The notes beneath the pieces are model-generated. The model worked only from the letters and a program-made list of their open reading frames with translations, searched no databases and was not told the DNA's origin. Positions 1 through 11,900 of a DNA stretch of 64,000 bases are shown one piece after another (within the stretch, counting starts at the first letter, position 1; every line of letters starts with the position of its first letter). The stretch spans positions 17,469,971-17,533,970 of the forward strand of contig NC_003070.9 of assembly GCF_000001735.4 (NCBI RefSeq). The letters run 5' to 3'. The position numbers and the translations under genes are program-made. This DNA is from Arabidopsis thaliana. Taxonomy: Eukaryota > Streptophyta > Magnoliopsida > Brassicales > Brassicaceae.

Positions 1-3000
1 AAAAATTAAAAGCTACTTTTGTAAGGAGAGCTTCAGAGTTCTTGAGAGACTACTTTGCTAGTCTGGTAGATTTCAAGTTCAGTGACAAAAGCTACTTTTC
101 TCAGGTACTACTTTTATAAAATTCCATCGTACCAATATGAAGTCTAGTGACTAATTCTGAATATTTATCACCGCATCTTTTAAACAGAGAGGGCAGCTGA
201 AGAGGCCTGACCATGCTGATTTGCGGTACAAATGCAGAACATATGCTCGTCTTATGCAACATTTAAAGGTAAAACCGAGAAATGGCTAGGTGACATGCTA
301 AAAGCTCCATGCAGTACATTGATTGCTTGTCTCCTTTCTTGTTGCAGGGTCTTAATAAGAATTGTTTGGGACCATTGAGAAAAGCATACTGCAGCTCCCT
401 GAACTTGCTCCTTCGTCGAGAGGTGAGGACAAATATATGTTTCTTTATCAATTTGACCGCTGACTAACTGGGACACTTAATTGACTAAAAGACTGCTATA
501 ACGTACTGAATGTTAATGTGTGGATATTCAGCAAACATTTTATTTTCTTCCTTAGCGTTAAATATTCAGTTACCAGAGATTTGTTTCTTCAAAATATATA
601 GGCTCGTGAATTCGCGAAGGAGCTTCGTGCAAGCACAAAAGTATCACGAAATCCTACTGTTTGGCTAGAAGGATCTACGGGTTCTAGTCAGAATGCAAAC
701 ACTGACACCTCTGCAGTGTCAGATGCTTATGCCAAGATGTTAACAATATTCATCCCGCTTCTTGTAGATGAGGTCATTGTCAACCGAATGGTTTTCTGTT
801 TGGTCTTTAGATGCAACTGATATATGTACTAAATCATCATGTTTCTTTTTTGCTTCATAATACAGAGTTCCTTTTTTGCGCACTTCATGTGCTTTGAGGT
901 ACCTGCTCTTGCTCCTCCTGGAGGTGCTGGCAATGATAAGAAAAGCCAGTCCAACAATGACGATGGTAATGATAATGATGATTTGGGGATCATGGACATT
1001 GATGAAGCTGACAAGAAACCTGGTAAACTTAAACTGCTTGCCATCAGTAAAGCATTCGCTACATATTATAAGGTCTAATGGTTCTGAAAGCAAAACAATA
1101 TTCCAATTTTTGCAGGTAAAAACTCTCCAGACCTGACGGCATTGAATGAATCTCTTCAAGATTTACTTGATGGTATTCAGGTAAGATGTCCCCCAAAATA
1201 AGGTTTCTATGTGAAAACCTAGAGGTAGCGTTCATTTGTCTTACTAAATAAGAGATTTGTGTTCTTGTCATCGCAGGAGGATTTCTATGCTGTTGTTGAC
1301 TGGGCATATAAAATAGACCCCCTACGGTCTATATCAATGCATGGTATAACCGAACGTTATCTATCTGGTCAGAAAGCTGATGCTGCAGGATTTGTTCGCC
1401 TTTTGCTTGGAGATCTGGAGTCGAGAATTTCTATGCAATTCAGCCATGTAGTCCGTCTACTCAGAGATTGTTTAGTTTTTGTTCCTGGCATACCATTCCT
1501 ACTAATCAATTCAAGTTGACTTTAACTGCAGTTTGTGGATGAAGCTTGTCACCAAATTGAAAAAAATGAACGTAATGTAAGACAGATGGGTGTCTTGCCA
1601 TATATTCCAAGGTAATCAAGAAGTCCATACATTGAAGTGCCATGTGAATACTTATTTATGTCCCCACCAGTTAGTACTTCCGTCCACCCTGTTTATAATT
1701 TCAGTCAATTTTGTGGTTCTGAACTATTTCTCCCATTTAGATTGTTGTTCAGGTTGACTATAGGTGATCCAAGAACCCGTTATAGTATTAACATGAGGCT
1801 TTCCTAATATTGTTATCTCATTTTCATAGATTTGCAGCACTTGCTACTCGTATGGAACAGTACATACAAGGGCAATCTAGAAATTTGGTTGATCAGGCGT
1901 ACACAAAATTTGTGAGTACAGCTATTTTTATGAGTTTATAGAACATGACTAATGAAATTACACAAACCATGTAAGCAATAATAGACAGTCTCTGATTGCA
2001 TATGATCTTAGTTCACTTACAATGTATAAACCCACCATTAGCTCATGACTTCATTCTTAACAACAACATATAAGTAAAGTATATCTCAGATTGTCTCTGC
2101 ATTTACTATCGTCAATTTCTTTTGTTTCTTTCCTTGTTTAGCTGATAGAGTCTGACTCCTAATGTTTTATAGGTGAGCATACTGTTTGTGACCCTCGAGA
2201 AAATTGCCCAACAAGATCCTAAATATGCAGATATTCTCCTTTTGGAAAACTATGCTGCTTTTCAAACTTGGTAGGTCCTTTTCTAACTCTCTCTCTCTTG
2301 GTTTGTCTTCTTATTCCCTAACCTTGTACATTTTGTTTGTGCAGCCTGTTTGACCTGGCTAATGTTGTGCCGACTTTAGCCAAGTTCTATGACCAGGCAA
2401 TGGAAGCATATGAACAAGCTTGTACGCGCCACATTAGCATGATAATTTACTATGTAAGTGGTTCTCCCCATTTGCAGCTAATAGCATAACTCCCGTTTTT
2501 TTCCATTCTTTTCGATTTATTGTTAAGGGTACACCCGTTTGTGTTTGCTTCATGTGTTCTCTCGTCCCTGCAGCAATTCGAAAGACTTTTCCTGTTTGAT
2601 AAAAAGATTAAGGATCTCATGTATACTATCACCCCTGAAGAGGTTAGTTGTTGTTAGTTAACTAGTTATACCATTGTTTCACTTTCTCATTGTGTAAACT
2701 ATGTATTGGCGTGTTACTCTAGGTTTCTAGGGTAAAAACAAAATAAAACTGATACATTATCTCTATATTTCAGATACCATTCCAGCTTGGTTTATCAAAA
2801 GTGGAACTCCGGAAGATGTTAAAATCAAGCCTGTCAGGGGTAAGCAAATGTTCATTAAGAGTGTATTAATTGTTCACAGACCTTTTCGTAGATCATTTTC
2901 CAATTCTTCTCTTTGTGTGTAGGTGGACAAATCGATTGCAGCAATGTATAAAAAGTTGCAGAAGAATTTAGCATCAGAGGAGTTGCTACCATCGTTGTGG

Positions 3001-3220
3001 GATAAATGCAAGGTACCCATTTAAACTGAAAAGTTGAGGAGAGTAATAAATAACAGTGCATTATTAGCTCAGTGTTTGAATCAATGCGTTGTTGTGTGAC
3101 CTTAAACAGAAGGAGTTTCTGGACAAGTACGAGAGCTTCGTGCAGCTCGTAGCCAAAGTTTACCCGAGTGAAAACGTTCCTGGGGTAACTGAAATGAGAG
3201 GACTTCTGGCTTCCATGTAA
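1..3220 (+). CDS. SEC3B: Exocyst subunit SEC3, 3' part (15 coding exons visible)
   Basis: SEC3 is a landmark subunit of the exocyst, which tethers secretory vesicles to the plasma membrane. The 5' part lies outside the window. Coding exons read as <1-104, 188-268, 348-422, 602-772, 866-1022, 1116-1180, 1277-1447, 1532-1611, 1830-1911, 2173-2270, 2345-2453, 2574-2642, 2774-2839, 2923-3012 and 3110-3220, each joined in frame by GT...AG introns. The product is the conserved SEC3 C-terminal helical region, ending in MRGLLASM and TAA. An acidic Asn/Asp-rich linker ([13 protein letters not shown]) precedes a segment carrying [12 protein letters not shown]. Arabidopsis has two tandem copies, SEC3A and SEC3B. 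Residues such as CLFDLANVV and [10 protein letters not shown], and the position next to the RING gene, favour SEC3B from memory. No stop or frameshift is seen. Family certain; paralogue choice less so. Confidence 0.9.
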
Positions 3221-3551
3221 AAAAAACAAGTGATTGAACCAAAACTGAAGGCAGTTGTTGTTATATATCCGCCATCGCCCTTTATTACTACGTTCTTGGT
3301 CATTTCACGGATACAAGTGATGTTACAATTATTGTATGAGCAGATTATTAATTCTTTCTTTCTTTCTATTTTTCCAGTTTTATAATTTGAGATACTAAAA
3401 CTTGCCATTGACTGCTCCTTCACCATGGTAGTAGGATAAAATTCATTAAGATACCTGAATATTAACTTCCCGCTATTAGGCTTATTGATGACTTTGTTAA
3501 GTCCTGCTTGATAAACCATGGTAGTAGGATCTAGAGATGTCATGCGCAGTA
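3221..3551. other. SEC3 3' UTR and short spacer
   Basis: No coding potential is seen. The 15-bp string CCATGGTAGTAGGAT occurs twice (about 3423 and 3517), roughly 94 bp apart. The spacer ends at the insertion site of the LTR element. Confidence 0.5.
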
Positions 3552-3556
3552 ACAGC

Positions 3557-3914
3557 TGATATGGGAAGAAGAATGAAGTGAGACACGTGGACGAATGAGA
3601 TTAGAAGTTGAGGAACGGTCAGGATTAAGACACCAAAAACAGAGTCAGCGTTTAAATGAAGCTGAGAATGAAGATTTTACATAATCGTGAAAATTGTTGA
3701 AGTTTGTTGTTCTTCTCTTTGAAGTTTCTGGGTTTCGAATATTATGATTCATCCTCTGTGAAGAACATTGTTCTTACAAGGTGAATCTAGAGTCTCCCCT
3801 ATTTTATGAACATTGGAGCTCATTGTTATCCTTGAATATTAATCGGAAGTGTTATTTTGGTTGATTGATCGATTGTTTGTGATTGAAGAAACAGATCCTA
3901 GTTTTTCTGTATCA
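3557..3914 (+). repeat. Left LTR (358 bp)
   Basis: Starts TGATATGGGA and ends CTGTATCA; near-identical to the right LTR at 6344-6701. The primer binding site follows after two bases. Confidence 0.93.
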
Positions 3915-3951
3915 AAGGTATCAGAGCGAAGACGATTCTCGGTCTTCAACA

Positions 3952-5901
3952 ATGGAAACGCGAGCTCAAGCGAGGAAGGAGAAAGAAGTGATGGAGGATC
4001 CGCTGGGATTGCGTATGGAAAAGTTGGAAAACAAGATAGCAGAGCAAAATCAAAAGCTCGACAAGAGTTTTGCTCAATTGATTGACACAATTCGACTCAT
4101 CTCCGTTAAGGTGAATAACGCTTCATCGAGTGGTCATCTACAACAGCAACGATCAAGAGAAACGGTGTATCCGTCGTCGGAAGTGTTTCATGTTCGCAGA
4201 ACTGGTACAAATTCGAATTACTCAGCTGTTACTCGTTCATCCAAGCTGGATTTTCATAGATTTAGTGGAGATCGGGTAAGGGATTGGTTGTTTAAGCTGG
4301 AACAGTTCTTCTCTCTTGATTTCACTCCAGAGGAGTTGAAGGTAAGCATTGCATCGACTCTTTGTGATGGAGCTGCAGCAAAGTGGTACAAATCGTTGTT
4401 TGAGTCTGACTTTGGGGTTAAATTGTTGAGTAATTGGAACATGTATAAGCTTCTGTTGGAGGAACATTTTGCTGAAGTTTTAGATGATCCAATTTCAGAA
4501 TTAAAGCAGTTAAAAGAGACGAATGGTATTGAGGAGTATCACAAGAAGTTTGAGCTGCTTAGAGCAAGAGTGAATTTGTCAGAAGATTACTTAGTTAGAG
4601 TGTATTTGGATGGTCTACATCCAGATACTCAAATGAATGTTAACATGTTTCAGCCACAAACAGTGTGCCAATGTTTATTGGTTGGAAGATTGTATGAGCA
4701 AGTTCATCAGAAAATACTGATTATCAGAAAAGTTGGTGAGGATTCTGAGAAAGGAGCTCCGACTTTAAATGTTCCAAATGAAGTTGCAGGACCTTCGTTG
4801 AGTAACATTCACGTGCATGATGCCTTACATAAGGATAGAGAATGCTTTGAGGGGAAACACTCAATTCAAGGAACTACTGCTGGAATGGAGAACTTCATGC
4901 AGCAAGAAGAGTTGAATTGTGACAGAGATTGTGTCTTCGAAAGGGATCATTGGTGTGCTCCTTATGTGAATCTGGAGACCAAATTGGTGAATCAAGAGAA
5001 AAGTGAGTTGTGCACAGGAAACGAAGGGGAAGTAAAAGGCTGCTTAGAAGTTTCACGTCAGAAAGTTAGTTCAACCTTTGCCGACCTTGATAAAGACGAT
5101 GCAACAACGAGTCAATTGCGGTCACCATTTGGATTTGTTGTAGATGATTTACCATCTGGTTGTGGAAGTGATAATATCCGTTTTCGGAATTCTGCAAGTC
5201 CACTAGTTGTTGGAGATTCTCAAAAGACTCCATGGATCTTAAATGAGGAATCAAATGACATTCAAAATTTTCAGATTGCAATTGATGGAAGTAGCAATTT
5301 TTATGCAGGCCAAGAATCCAATGGAATGCGCCTACGAAGCCACATATTAACTCAACAGAAGAGGCCTAGTAAGTCTCCTAAATCATGGAAGTTTAAATTT
5401 AAAATCTCAAATGACAGCAAATTGAGATACATCAAGTTCTGGTGTGAGAAGGTTAGTTCAAAGAAGAAGTTGAAGTGTGGTAAGTTTTGGAAATTTCACT
5501 ATAAAAACAAGTTTATATGCAAAACGAAGATGTTTCCGTATAAGAAAAGACTGATGACATTGCAGTTTATGGGAAAGATTGCAGTTGATATGGCAACATA
5601 TGAAGATGTTTATGTATCATCTTTCAAGAAAAGCCATAGATGTCGCAAGAGAGCAATGATTATTGTTGTTGATTTATCATTTGATCTTGGTGTCACAGAT
5701 GGGTATATTGGTGAACTTGCTTTTGGTCAAGTTAACTATTTTGATAGAGAAGAGTTTGTTAAGAAGTTGCAGGCAGAATTAGATATATCAGTGAGGGAAG
5801 AAATAAACCAGTCATGGTACTTAAGGATTTCTCGAAAAGAAGCTGAAGAGAAATGCTACACTTATCTACAATGGGCTAAACGTGTTTGGGTTACCAGCTA
5901 A
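3952..5901 (+). CDS. Retrotransposon gag-like protein (649 aa)
   Basis: The open frame extends upstream into the LTR (ATG at 3883). The ATG at 3952 (METRAQARKEKEV), just after the primer binding site, is the better start. The first ~60 residues are charged and probably coiled coil. Next comes a retrotransposon gag domain with FHRFSGDRVRDWLFKLEQFF, then AAAKWYKSLFE, and a C-terminal part with YLDGLHPDTQMNV. The remaining ~350 residues are lysine-rich, have no CCHC zinc knuckle and match no family I recognise. The frame has no internal stop, unlike the copia element at 50.6 kb. Such a protein would form particles filled in trans by an autonomous relative. Confidence 0.8.
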   Translation: METRAQARKEKEVMEDPLGLRMEKLENKIAEQNQKLDKSFAQLIDTIRLISVKVNNASSSGHLQQQRSRETVYPSSEVFHVRRTGTNSNYSAVTRSSKLDFHRFSGDRVRDWLFKLEQFFSLDFTPEELKVSIASTLCDGAAAKWYKSLFESDFGVKLLSNWNMYKLLLEEHFAEVLDDPISELKQLKETNGIEEYHKKFELLRARVNLSEDYLVRVYLDGLHPDTQMNVNMFQPQTVCQCLLVGRLYEQVHQKILIIRKVGEDSEKGAPTLNVPNEVAGPSLSNIHVHDALHKDRECFEGKHSIQGTTAGMENFMQQEELNCDRDCVFERDHWCAPYVNLETKLVNQEKSELCTGNEGEVKGCLEVSRQKVSSTFADLDKDDATTSQLRSPFGFVVDDLPSGCGSDNIRFRNSASPLVVGDSQKTPWILNEESNDIQNFQIAIDGSSNFYAGQESNGMRLRSHILTQQKRPSKSPKSWKFKFKISNDSKLRYIKFWCEKVSSKKKLKCGKFWKFHYKNKFICKTKMFPYKKRLMTLQFMGKIAVDMATYEDVYVSSFKKSHRCRKRAMIIVVDLSFDLGVTDGYIGELAFGQVNYFDREEFVKKLQAELDISVREEINQSWYLRISRKEAEEKCYTYLQWAKRVWVTS

Positions 5902-6346
5902 GGCAACTCAGTGGGACAGTCCAATGCAATGTTACAGTCGTCTGGCACAAAAAGAGCTAAGGACTTCCATGGTAGAGCTAACGGAGACGATGAAGAATGT
6001 TTGTGGGCTGAAGGTGGTTTATGTACTACATTGGATTGACATAAACAATTGGCTTACCAATTCTTGGTGTCGTAAGTCTTCTAAAGATTGGTGTTTTAAG
6101 TACAAGACGGAGATGGAGATGAAAGGGAAATTGTGGGGTGATAAGAAGTTTCAAAAGAGGCTTATATGCCACTTTAGACAGCCGACAGTTTCTTGGCTCA
6201 AGACAAGCTCTTATGATATTGAGAGAAATCCGTCTCATGACAAGCTCTTGTGGATGAAACTTCATGGTAGTTTCTTTACGATTTGTTGCAGGAATATTCA
6301 TTCTCTCAACCATGGGGTCATGGTTGTTTGGGAGGGAAGGATTTGA
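5882..6346 (+). CDS. Second open frame of the gag-only element, function unknown
   Basis: This frame of 154 codons overlaps the end of the gag ORF by 20 bp in the +1 frame and stops at a TGA formed by the first bases of the right LTR. The product is Trp-rich (WIDINNWL, WCRKSSKDW) and resembles no pol domain I know. It may be an extension of gag reached by frameshifting, or an old continuation lost by an indel. Coding status is uncertain. Confidence 0.35.
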   Translation: MFGLPAKATQWDSPMQCYSRLAQKELRTSMVELTETMKNVCGLKVVYVLHWIDINNWLTNSWCRKSSKDWCFKYKTEMEMKGKLWGDKKFQKRLICHFRQPTVSWLKTSSYDIERNPSHDKLLWMKLHGSFFTICCRNIHSLNHGVMVVWEGRI

Positions 6347-6701
6347 TATGGGAAGAAGAATGAAGTGAGACACGTGGACGGATGAGATTAGAAGTTGAGG
6401 AACGGTCAGGATTAAGACACCAAAAACAGAGTCAGCGTTTAAATGAAGCTGAGAATGAAGATTTTACATAATCGTGAAAATTGTTGAAGTTTGTTGTTCT
6501 TCTCTTTGAGGTTTCTGGGTTTCGAATATTATGATTCATCCTCTGTGAAGAACATTGTTCTTGCAAGGTGAATCTAGAGTCTCCCCTGTTTTTTGAACAT
6601 TGGAGCTCATTGTTATCCTTGAATATTATTCGGAAGTGTTATTTTGGTTGATTGATCGATTGTTTGTGATTGAAGAAACAGATCCTAGTTTTTCTGTATC
6701 A
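6344..6701 (+). repeat. Right LTR (358 bp)
   Basis: Same length and termini as the left LTR, with about 6 substitutions. Followed directly by target-duplication copy ACAGC. Confidence 0.93.
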
Positions 6702-6714
6702 ACAGCTCAGCCTG

Positions 6715-7330
6715 AACATGATGATCTTTTTCCCATTCGAGGGTAATTCACTTCTCAGTGTAAGAGCCTCTAAGGTTTTAATCCTCTCCATGCTGGACCT
6801 AAAACGGTGCCAAAACTCAAAGAATACAATGCTGAAACCGTAAATGTTGGCCTGCAATACAGATACATCACTTAAGAGAACCGAGTAAACTTAATGTATA
6901 CAGTATAACCATAATGTAAAATAGTATACACAAGGACAAACTTTTTCATCAATCATATCCGATTTATCTAGAATTTCCGGAGCTTTATCAAAGTTTGTTC
7001 CTCGTTCATTATAGGAACCAACATCTTTGCTAATAGTAGCATCGCCAAAAGTTTTTTTTTTTTAAACTTGCCTAAAAAGTTTTTTTTTTTAACATGATTG
7101 TCTTATTGTGGAACCAAAATCTGAAATGGATAAAACTTAAGATAAATAAGTTAAAGATTATACCCAATCTGAAGTCTGATAATTTCATATTCTTATGGGC
7201 ATCCCGAAAAATGTTTAGCGGATTAATGTCCCGATGCATGATTTTTTGCTTCATGGATTTGCTTTATACCTTCTACAATTTGCTTGATTGCTCGCCATAC
7301 AAAAGCGTTATCTAAGAAATAAAAATCCTC
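6715..7330 (-). pseudogene. Protein kinase catalytic-domain fragment
   Basis: Reading the minus strand from 7330 gives FVWRAIKQIVEGIKQIHEAK, then after a one-base shift IMHRDINPLNIF and KLSDFRLG. These match kinase subdomains VIb-VII, with HRD kept but DFG changed to DFR. Further down, about 6960-7040, comes GTNFDKAPEIL (subdomain VIII APE motif). A C-lobe-like stretch with SSMERIKTLEALTL lies near 6720-6800. The ATP-binding lobe is absent, intron-like gaps remain and the frame is broken, so this is a DNA-level fragment rather than a working kinase. Which kinase family it came from is unclear. The LTR element at 3557-6701 lies next to or inside its 3' end. Confidence 0.6.
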
Positions 7331-7339
7331 CAAAAACTC

Positions 7340-8940
7340 GTCAAGGGTGGTGTGATAAGAAAAAAAATAATGTGTGAAAATAAAAAAATAGTGATACTAG
7401 AGTAAATTAGTTGATATTAGAACATAAATGTTTAAACTTTACCTTCTACATAACTCCATCTCAATATAAAATGTTGAAGCTTTAGAATCAGCGAATAGAG
7501 GTTATATATGTCATTTTTTCCATCTCTCCGACATGTTTTTCTAATTCATAGATAGTTTCTTAATTCTTTTCTAAGTTTATGCATATACTCTAGATTTGAT
7601 TATAAAAGCGGAAAGCTAAGACGACGCACATAGACATGAAACCCTCCTCTGAAGTTTTCTCCCTTCTCTCTCCTCAAGTAGCTCTCAAGTCTTCGCTGTT
7701 TTTTGGTCGGAGATTAACGTTTGGTGGCTCCTATAGCACCAACGTTGATCTTCTTTCAGTTTATGTTTGTTTCTTTACTTATCCTCGCAGTTGCAGTTTA
7801 CCGTTTTGGTATTTTGTCGTCCGATTTTAAGATCTCGATTAGTTGGGTTGTCTTATGACAACCAATGACTTTATTGTGGTGTTAGATCGGCTTTCGTCCA
7901 ATATCGTTCGGCTCACATAGTGACGATGATTGGTTTGCTTTTGACGCTTCCTTGCCACTTTGCTTTCGGTTTCTTTTATCCGATATAGTTGTTGTTTTTT
8001 ATGAATAATCTTCATGGTTAACAAGCTTTTGGTTTTCGAGATTCAGATTGGGAGAGTTTCTAATGCAAAATCTATATGATTGACGATGTAGGCTTGTTAA
8101 AGTTGTCTCTGTTATCGTCTCTCTTCGTTCTCTCCGGAAAATCTATTTCTTTTGCCAACATGGTTGCTTTGCCGTGTGGGTGTTGTTGAAAGTTCAGTTG
8201 GTTTACTCTCTATGTTGATGTCCTTCAGATTTTGAGAAACAATTGCCTGGGGAAGATTGCAGATTTGATGCTGAAGATTATGGGTTTCTCTAATTAAAAA
8301 CCGATGGACTTCTGTGCTTGAAGCTCTAGCGGTTTCCGGTGGTTTTGGAGGTGCCTTTCGTTGCTTATCAAATCGACGATGAACGGCGATGACTTATGCG
8401 TCATCTGTCCTCGGGTCTCAACTTTGTCGACGACTATTACTTCCTTACAGGAATTAGTTTTCTCTGGTGGGCTTTCATTAATTTGGGCATGTGTTTAAAA
8501 GCTTAATGTTGTGAAGATGGATGTCAAAATGTAAGTGGAAGTTTCCACTGTTATATATTTTGCAACACTAGATAAAGTACAATACTTATGAGAAAAAATA
8601 AAAATAATTATAAAAGCGTTTAACCCGGTTTAGTTCGATTCGGTTTAATAAAGAGATTATCTCAAAACAAAACAAAATTCGCATATCGCCGATTATTCAA
8701 ATCGGTAACGTACGGTCTCATTTGAGATATTCCGGTGTGTGCAACAGTTACACCAATTAAACCTTTTCCTTAAAAAATAAAAATGGAGAGATTCTTCTAC
8801 AGAGAGAAACCCTAAAGACCAAAATAGGAATCGTGCCTATCACTCTCTTTCTCGAATCATCTTCTTCCTCGCGAAGAGACTTCCTTTAGTTTCTGTTGAA
8901 ATCTCTTATTTGCGGTGATGAACTTTGAAATTTGATTCCA
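7340..8940. other. Intergenic stretch, no gene recognised
   Basis: 7600-8560 is less AT-rich than its surroundings. It carries a 64-codon frame (7636-7830) and several pyrimidine-rich phrases, but no domain I recognise; it may be old transposon sequence. The last ~250 bp (8690-8948), including pyrimidine-rich TCACTCTCTTTCTCG, look like the promoter and 5' UTR of the FHA-RING gene. Confidence 0.4.
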
Positions 8941-8948
8941 GAAGTCCG

Positions 8949-11900
8949 ATGACGACGACGGCGGAAACTGGGCAATCCTCTGGTTCGAAACCCTCTGATG
9001 ATGATGCATGGGCCAAACTGGGTCAGTCTTGTTTCCTTGTGGTGCTTACTCATTTCTCTAATTGATTGCAAATTCTCATTTTTAGTTCTAAATTGACGAA
9101 TTCACTTTAATTTGAGATTTATTGTGAAACTTTCATAATGAATTCTATACAAATTTGCAGTTCCTCTGGACACCAGATTCTCTGACATTGAGATTAGGTG
9201 CAATGATATGGTAATATGCTCTGAGATTAAACCGTCTTCCCTGGAAAAACATGAATGGTGCAGAATAACTAAGAATTTGGGTCAAAGTTCTGCCACTATA
9301 CATAATAAGAGGTATGCCAATAACTATTGACCTTCACTAGCAAATGTCTTGTTATAGGTAGACAAAGTTCTTGTTAAGTTTATTAAGACTATTCAAAAGG
9401 ATTGGTCTTTCTAACTTGAATATGAAAGATCGTTTTATCGAACCAGCAGAGGGTAGTTGTAACTAGCTTTTAGTATCACTCGTTTGGTAGCTGCCCATTT
9501 TGATTAAATGAACTCTTAATTTCTGGCTTCACAATTATCTGTTTTCGGTTTCTTTGTAATCTTCTACGTGTTGGTGTTTTGTTTTGTTAGTTCACCATCA
9601 CATCTTTCTTTATTTGTATTTGTTTGCGCTTTCTGAATTGTGGTGTGCTTGCTTAGTTCGGATGCTATACTTGTTGACAAGGCTGTTGTCCCGAAAGATG
9701 GTGCTGTTGATATCATTAGTGGATCTGAAATTGTTCCTGGCCCTGAAGAACAAGGTTAGATCTGCTTACCTTTTTATCTCTCTGAGTTCTGAGTTTATTT
9801 CCTAAAGCCTAATTGTTTTCATCTTGAAAATGGTATATACGATTGTACTAGTACAAGGGCAGCGAATGTCATCTTGAAAATAAATTTCTAAATTTTTTGA
9901 ATTTGAATTTGTTCAATCTGTTAGGGTACTTGCAGTACAGATTTACAATAATGCCTGCTCCAGAATCCAGAACCCAGCTATTACAGGTGCTCTATGATCT
10001 CTACTTATAGTCCATAATCTTACATTTTTGAAACTTTCTGTCGAATTTCTTATCTCTCTTTTCCAGATTTCCATAGATCCTGAACATGCAAAATGCAGTA
10101 TCTGCTTAAACATATGGCATGATGTTGTCACAGCTGCACCTTGCCTTCATAATTTCTGGTCTGTCATATGTTGATTTTGTTTTAGTTCTCATTCATTACA
10201 TGCATATTTCACTCTATTGGTAGTTGATGGTTGATGTGTTCTGCTATCAGTAATGGCTGTTTTTCAGAATGGATGCGGAGATCGGAGGAAAAACATAAAC
10301 ATGTGTTATGTCCACAGTGCAGAACAACAGTACAATATGTGGGAAAAAATCATTTTCTGAAGAACATACAAGAGGTATAATTATCTGTTTGCAAGCATTT
10401 TCGTCATTTACATTTTACATATGAATGTTCTTTCCATTTGCTACTCTTCTCCTAGAGAATCTTTCTCATTCTTGTGCTTCATTTATGCTTGAGCTTTTGA
10501 TGAATAATTCAGCTCTTATGTTAGGAAATATTAAAAGTGGATGCTGCACTGAGGCGACCAGCTGAAGATATTGCAGTGTTGGACTCATCTGCATCGATAC
10601 AATCAAATCTTGTAAGTATTTGCTGCAATATCTTCTATTAGGTAACTATTTTTGGAAATATATAATGCCGTTATTTAACAAGATGAGTTTGTCTTGCTCC
10701 ACATTGACTTCGTGGTGTAATGACTAATAAATCATTACCATATCTTAAACACGCTAATGGTATTTCTGGTTCAACTAGTCTTGAGTTATATGTACCTGCC
10801 ATGCTATCTTAATACTACAATTGACAACATTTTAGATCATTGGGAGCAAGAGAAAACGTCGATTGAATATGCCTGCGCCCACACATGAAGAAAGAGATAG
10901 CTTGCGTTTGCAATGCCCACAATGTGGTAATAGAAATTTATCTGGTTGCGTCTTAATATCTCTTTACAGTAAAGAAAAGCTCTCTATTTAGTGGATAGGC
11001 TACTTATCAACATTGATTCCCTGGGAAGGAGGTGAAGTGGGATAATTAGGAACTAATAATTGATTAGGTCTCCAAGGTGGATCTCGGGTTCTATCAGTTC
11101 TCGTTTTGTCCAGAAATTCTCTCTGTTTTCATATGTCCATCTCTAATATCTAGTTTAATAAGGTTTTCCTTAGTATCTCTAAGCTTCTGCCGTTTCCCCT
11201 TACTACTTTTAACTAGTGTCCTTAATATTTCGTCTTTTTCAGTCCTTACATACAACACACCTTAATTGTAGTTCTTTAGTGTTTGACTTTTTAAATTTAG
11301 TATATGATTGAGGTGATTTTCCAAATTAGCGGTACAGTAAGAACCTAAACCTGTGCTACAAAATTTGTTGATGGCAGAGAACCTTTGAGACTAGAACTTG
11401 AACCCATTGTTCAGATCTCTTTTCGTGCTAATCTCCTAGTTTATTGAAGATAAATTGATTCAGACGAAACCAAAAAATAAAGTGATTCTAGTCCTAGTAA
11501 AGAAGAAAATGTACTTGAGAAATCTAAAATAGACGAGCACTGTCATTCACGGGTTTTATCTCAGCATTCCTGTCTTCCTGAAGTTGATTTATTCTTTTAT
11601 GACCTGGGCTCTGTTGGCAGTTGCTAATATTGGTGGTTATCGGTGTGAACATCATGGTGCACATCTGCAATGCCACCTGTGTCAAGGAATGATGCCCTTT
11701 AGAGCCAATCTCCAAGTGCCGTTACACTGTAAGTTACAGTACATGATTCTTTATTTTGCATTGTTCACTGTTTAAATAATCTAACATCTAGCTCTCAAGA
11801 CTGGTTTCTGTACTTTTTTCCCGTCTTGATATTGTAAGTTCATTGTTGTTGTTACTTTCAATTGCTCTACATCGGAAAATTTGTACCGAGTGAATGGATG

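Larger units (their letters stand above)
3557..6701 (+). mobile_element. Gag-only LTR retrotransposon, complete with TSD
   Basis: Two 358-bp direct repeats, both TG...CA, bound a 3145-bp element. It is flanked by the 5-bp target duplication ACAGC (3552-3556 and 6702-6706). Just inside the left LTR is GGTATCAGAGC (about 3917), close to the primer binding site for initiator Met tRNA. A purine-rich tract (GGGAGGGAAGG, about 6330-6340) precedes the right LTR. The interior encodes a gag-like protein but no protease, reverse transcriptase or integrase, so the element is non-autonomous. I count about 6 differences between the LTRs (about 1.7%), which suggests insertion within roughly the last 1-2 million years at usual plant rates (an inference). 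The gag resembles Ty3/gypsy gag. Confidence 0.93.

Noticed and set aside
7020-7095. Two T runs (about 7052 and 7081) as another poly(A)-only insertion
   Set aside because: The flanking repeat is little more than AAAAG plus the run itself, too short to claim a target duplication.
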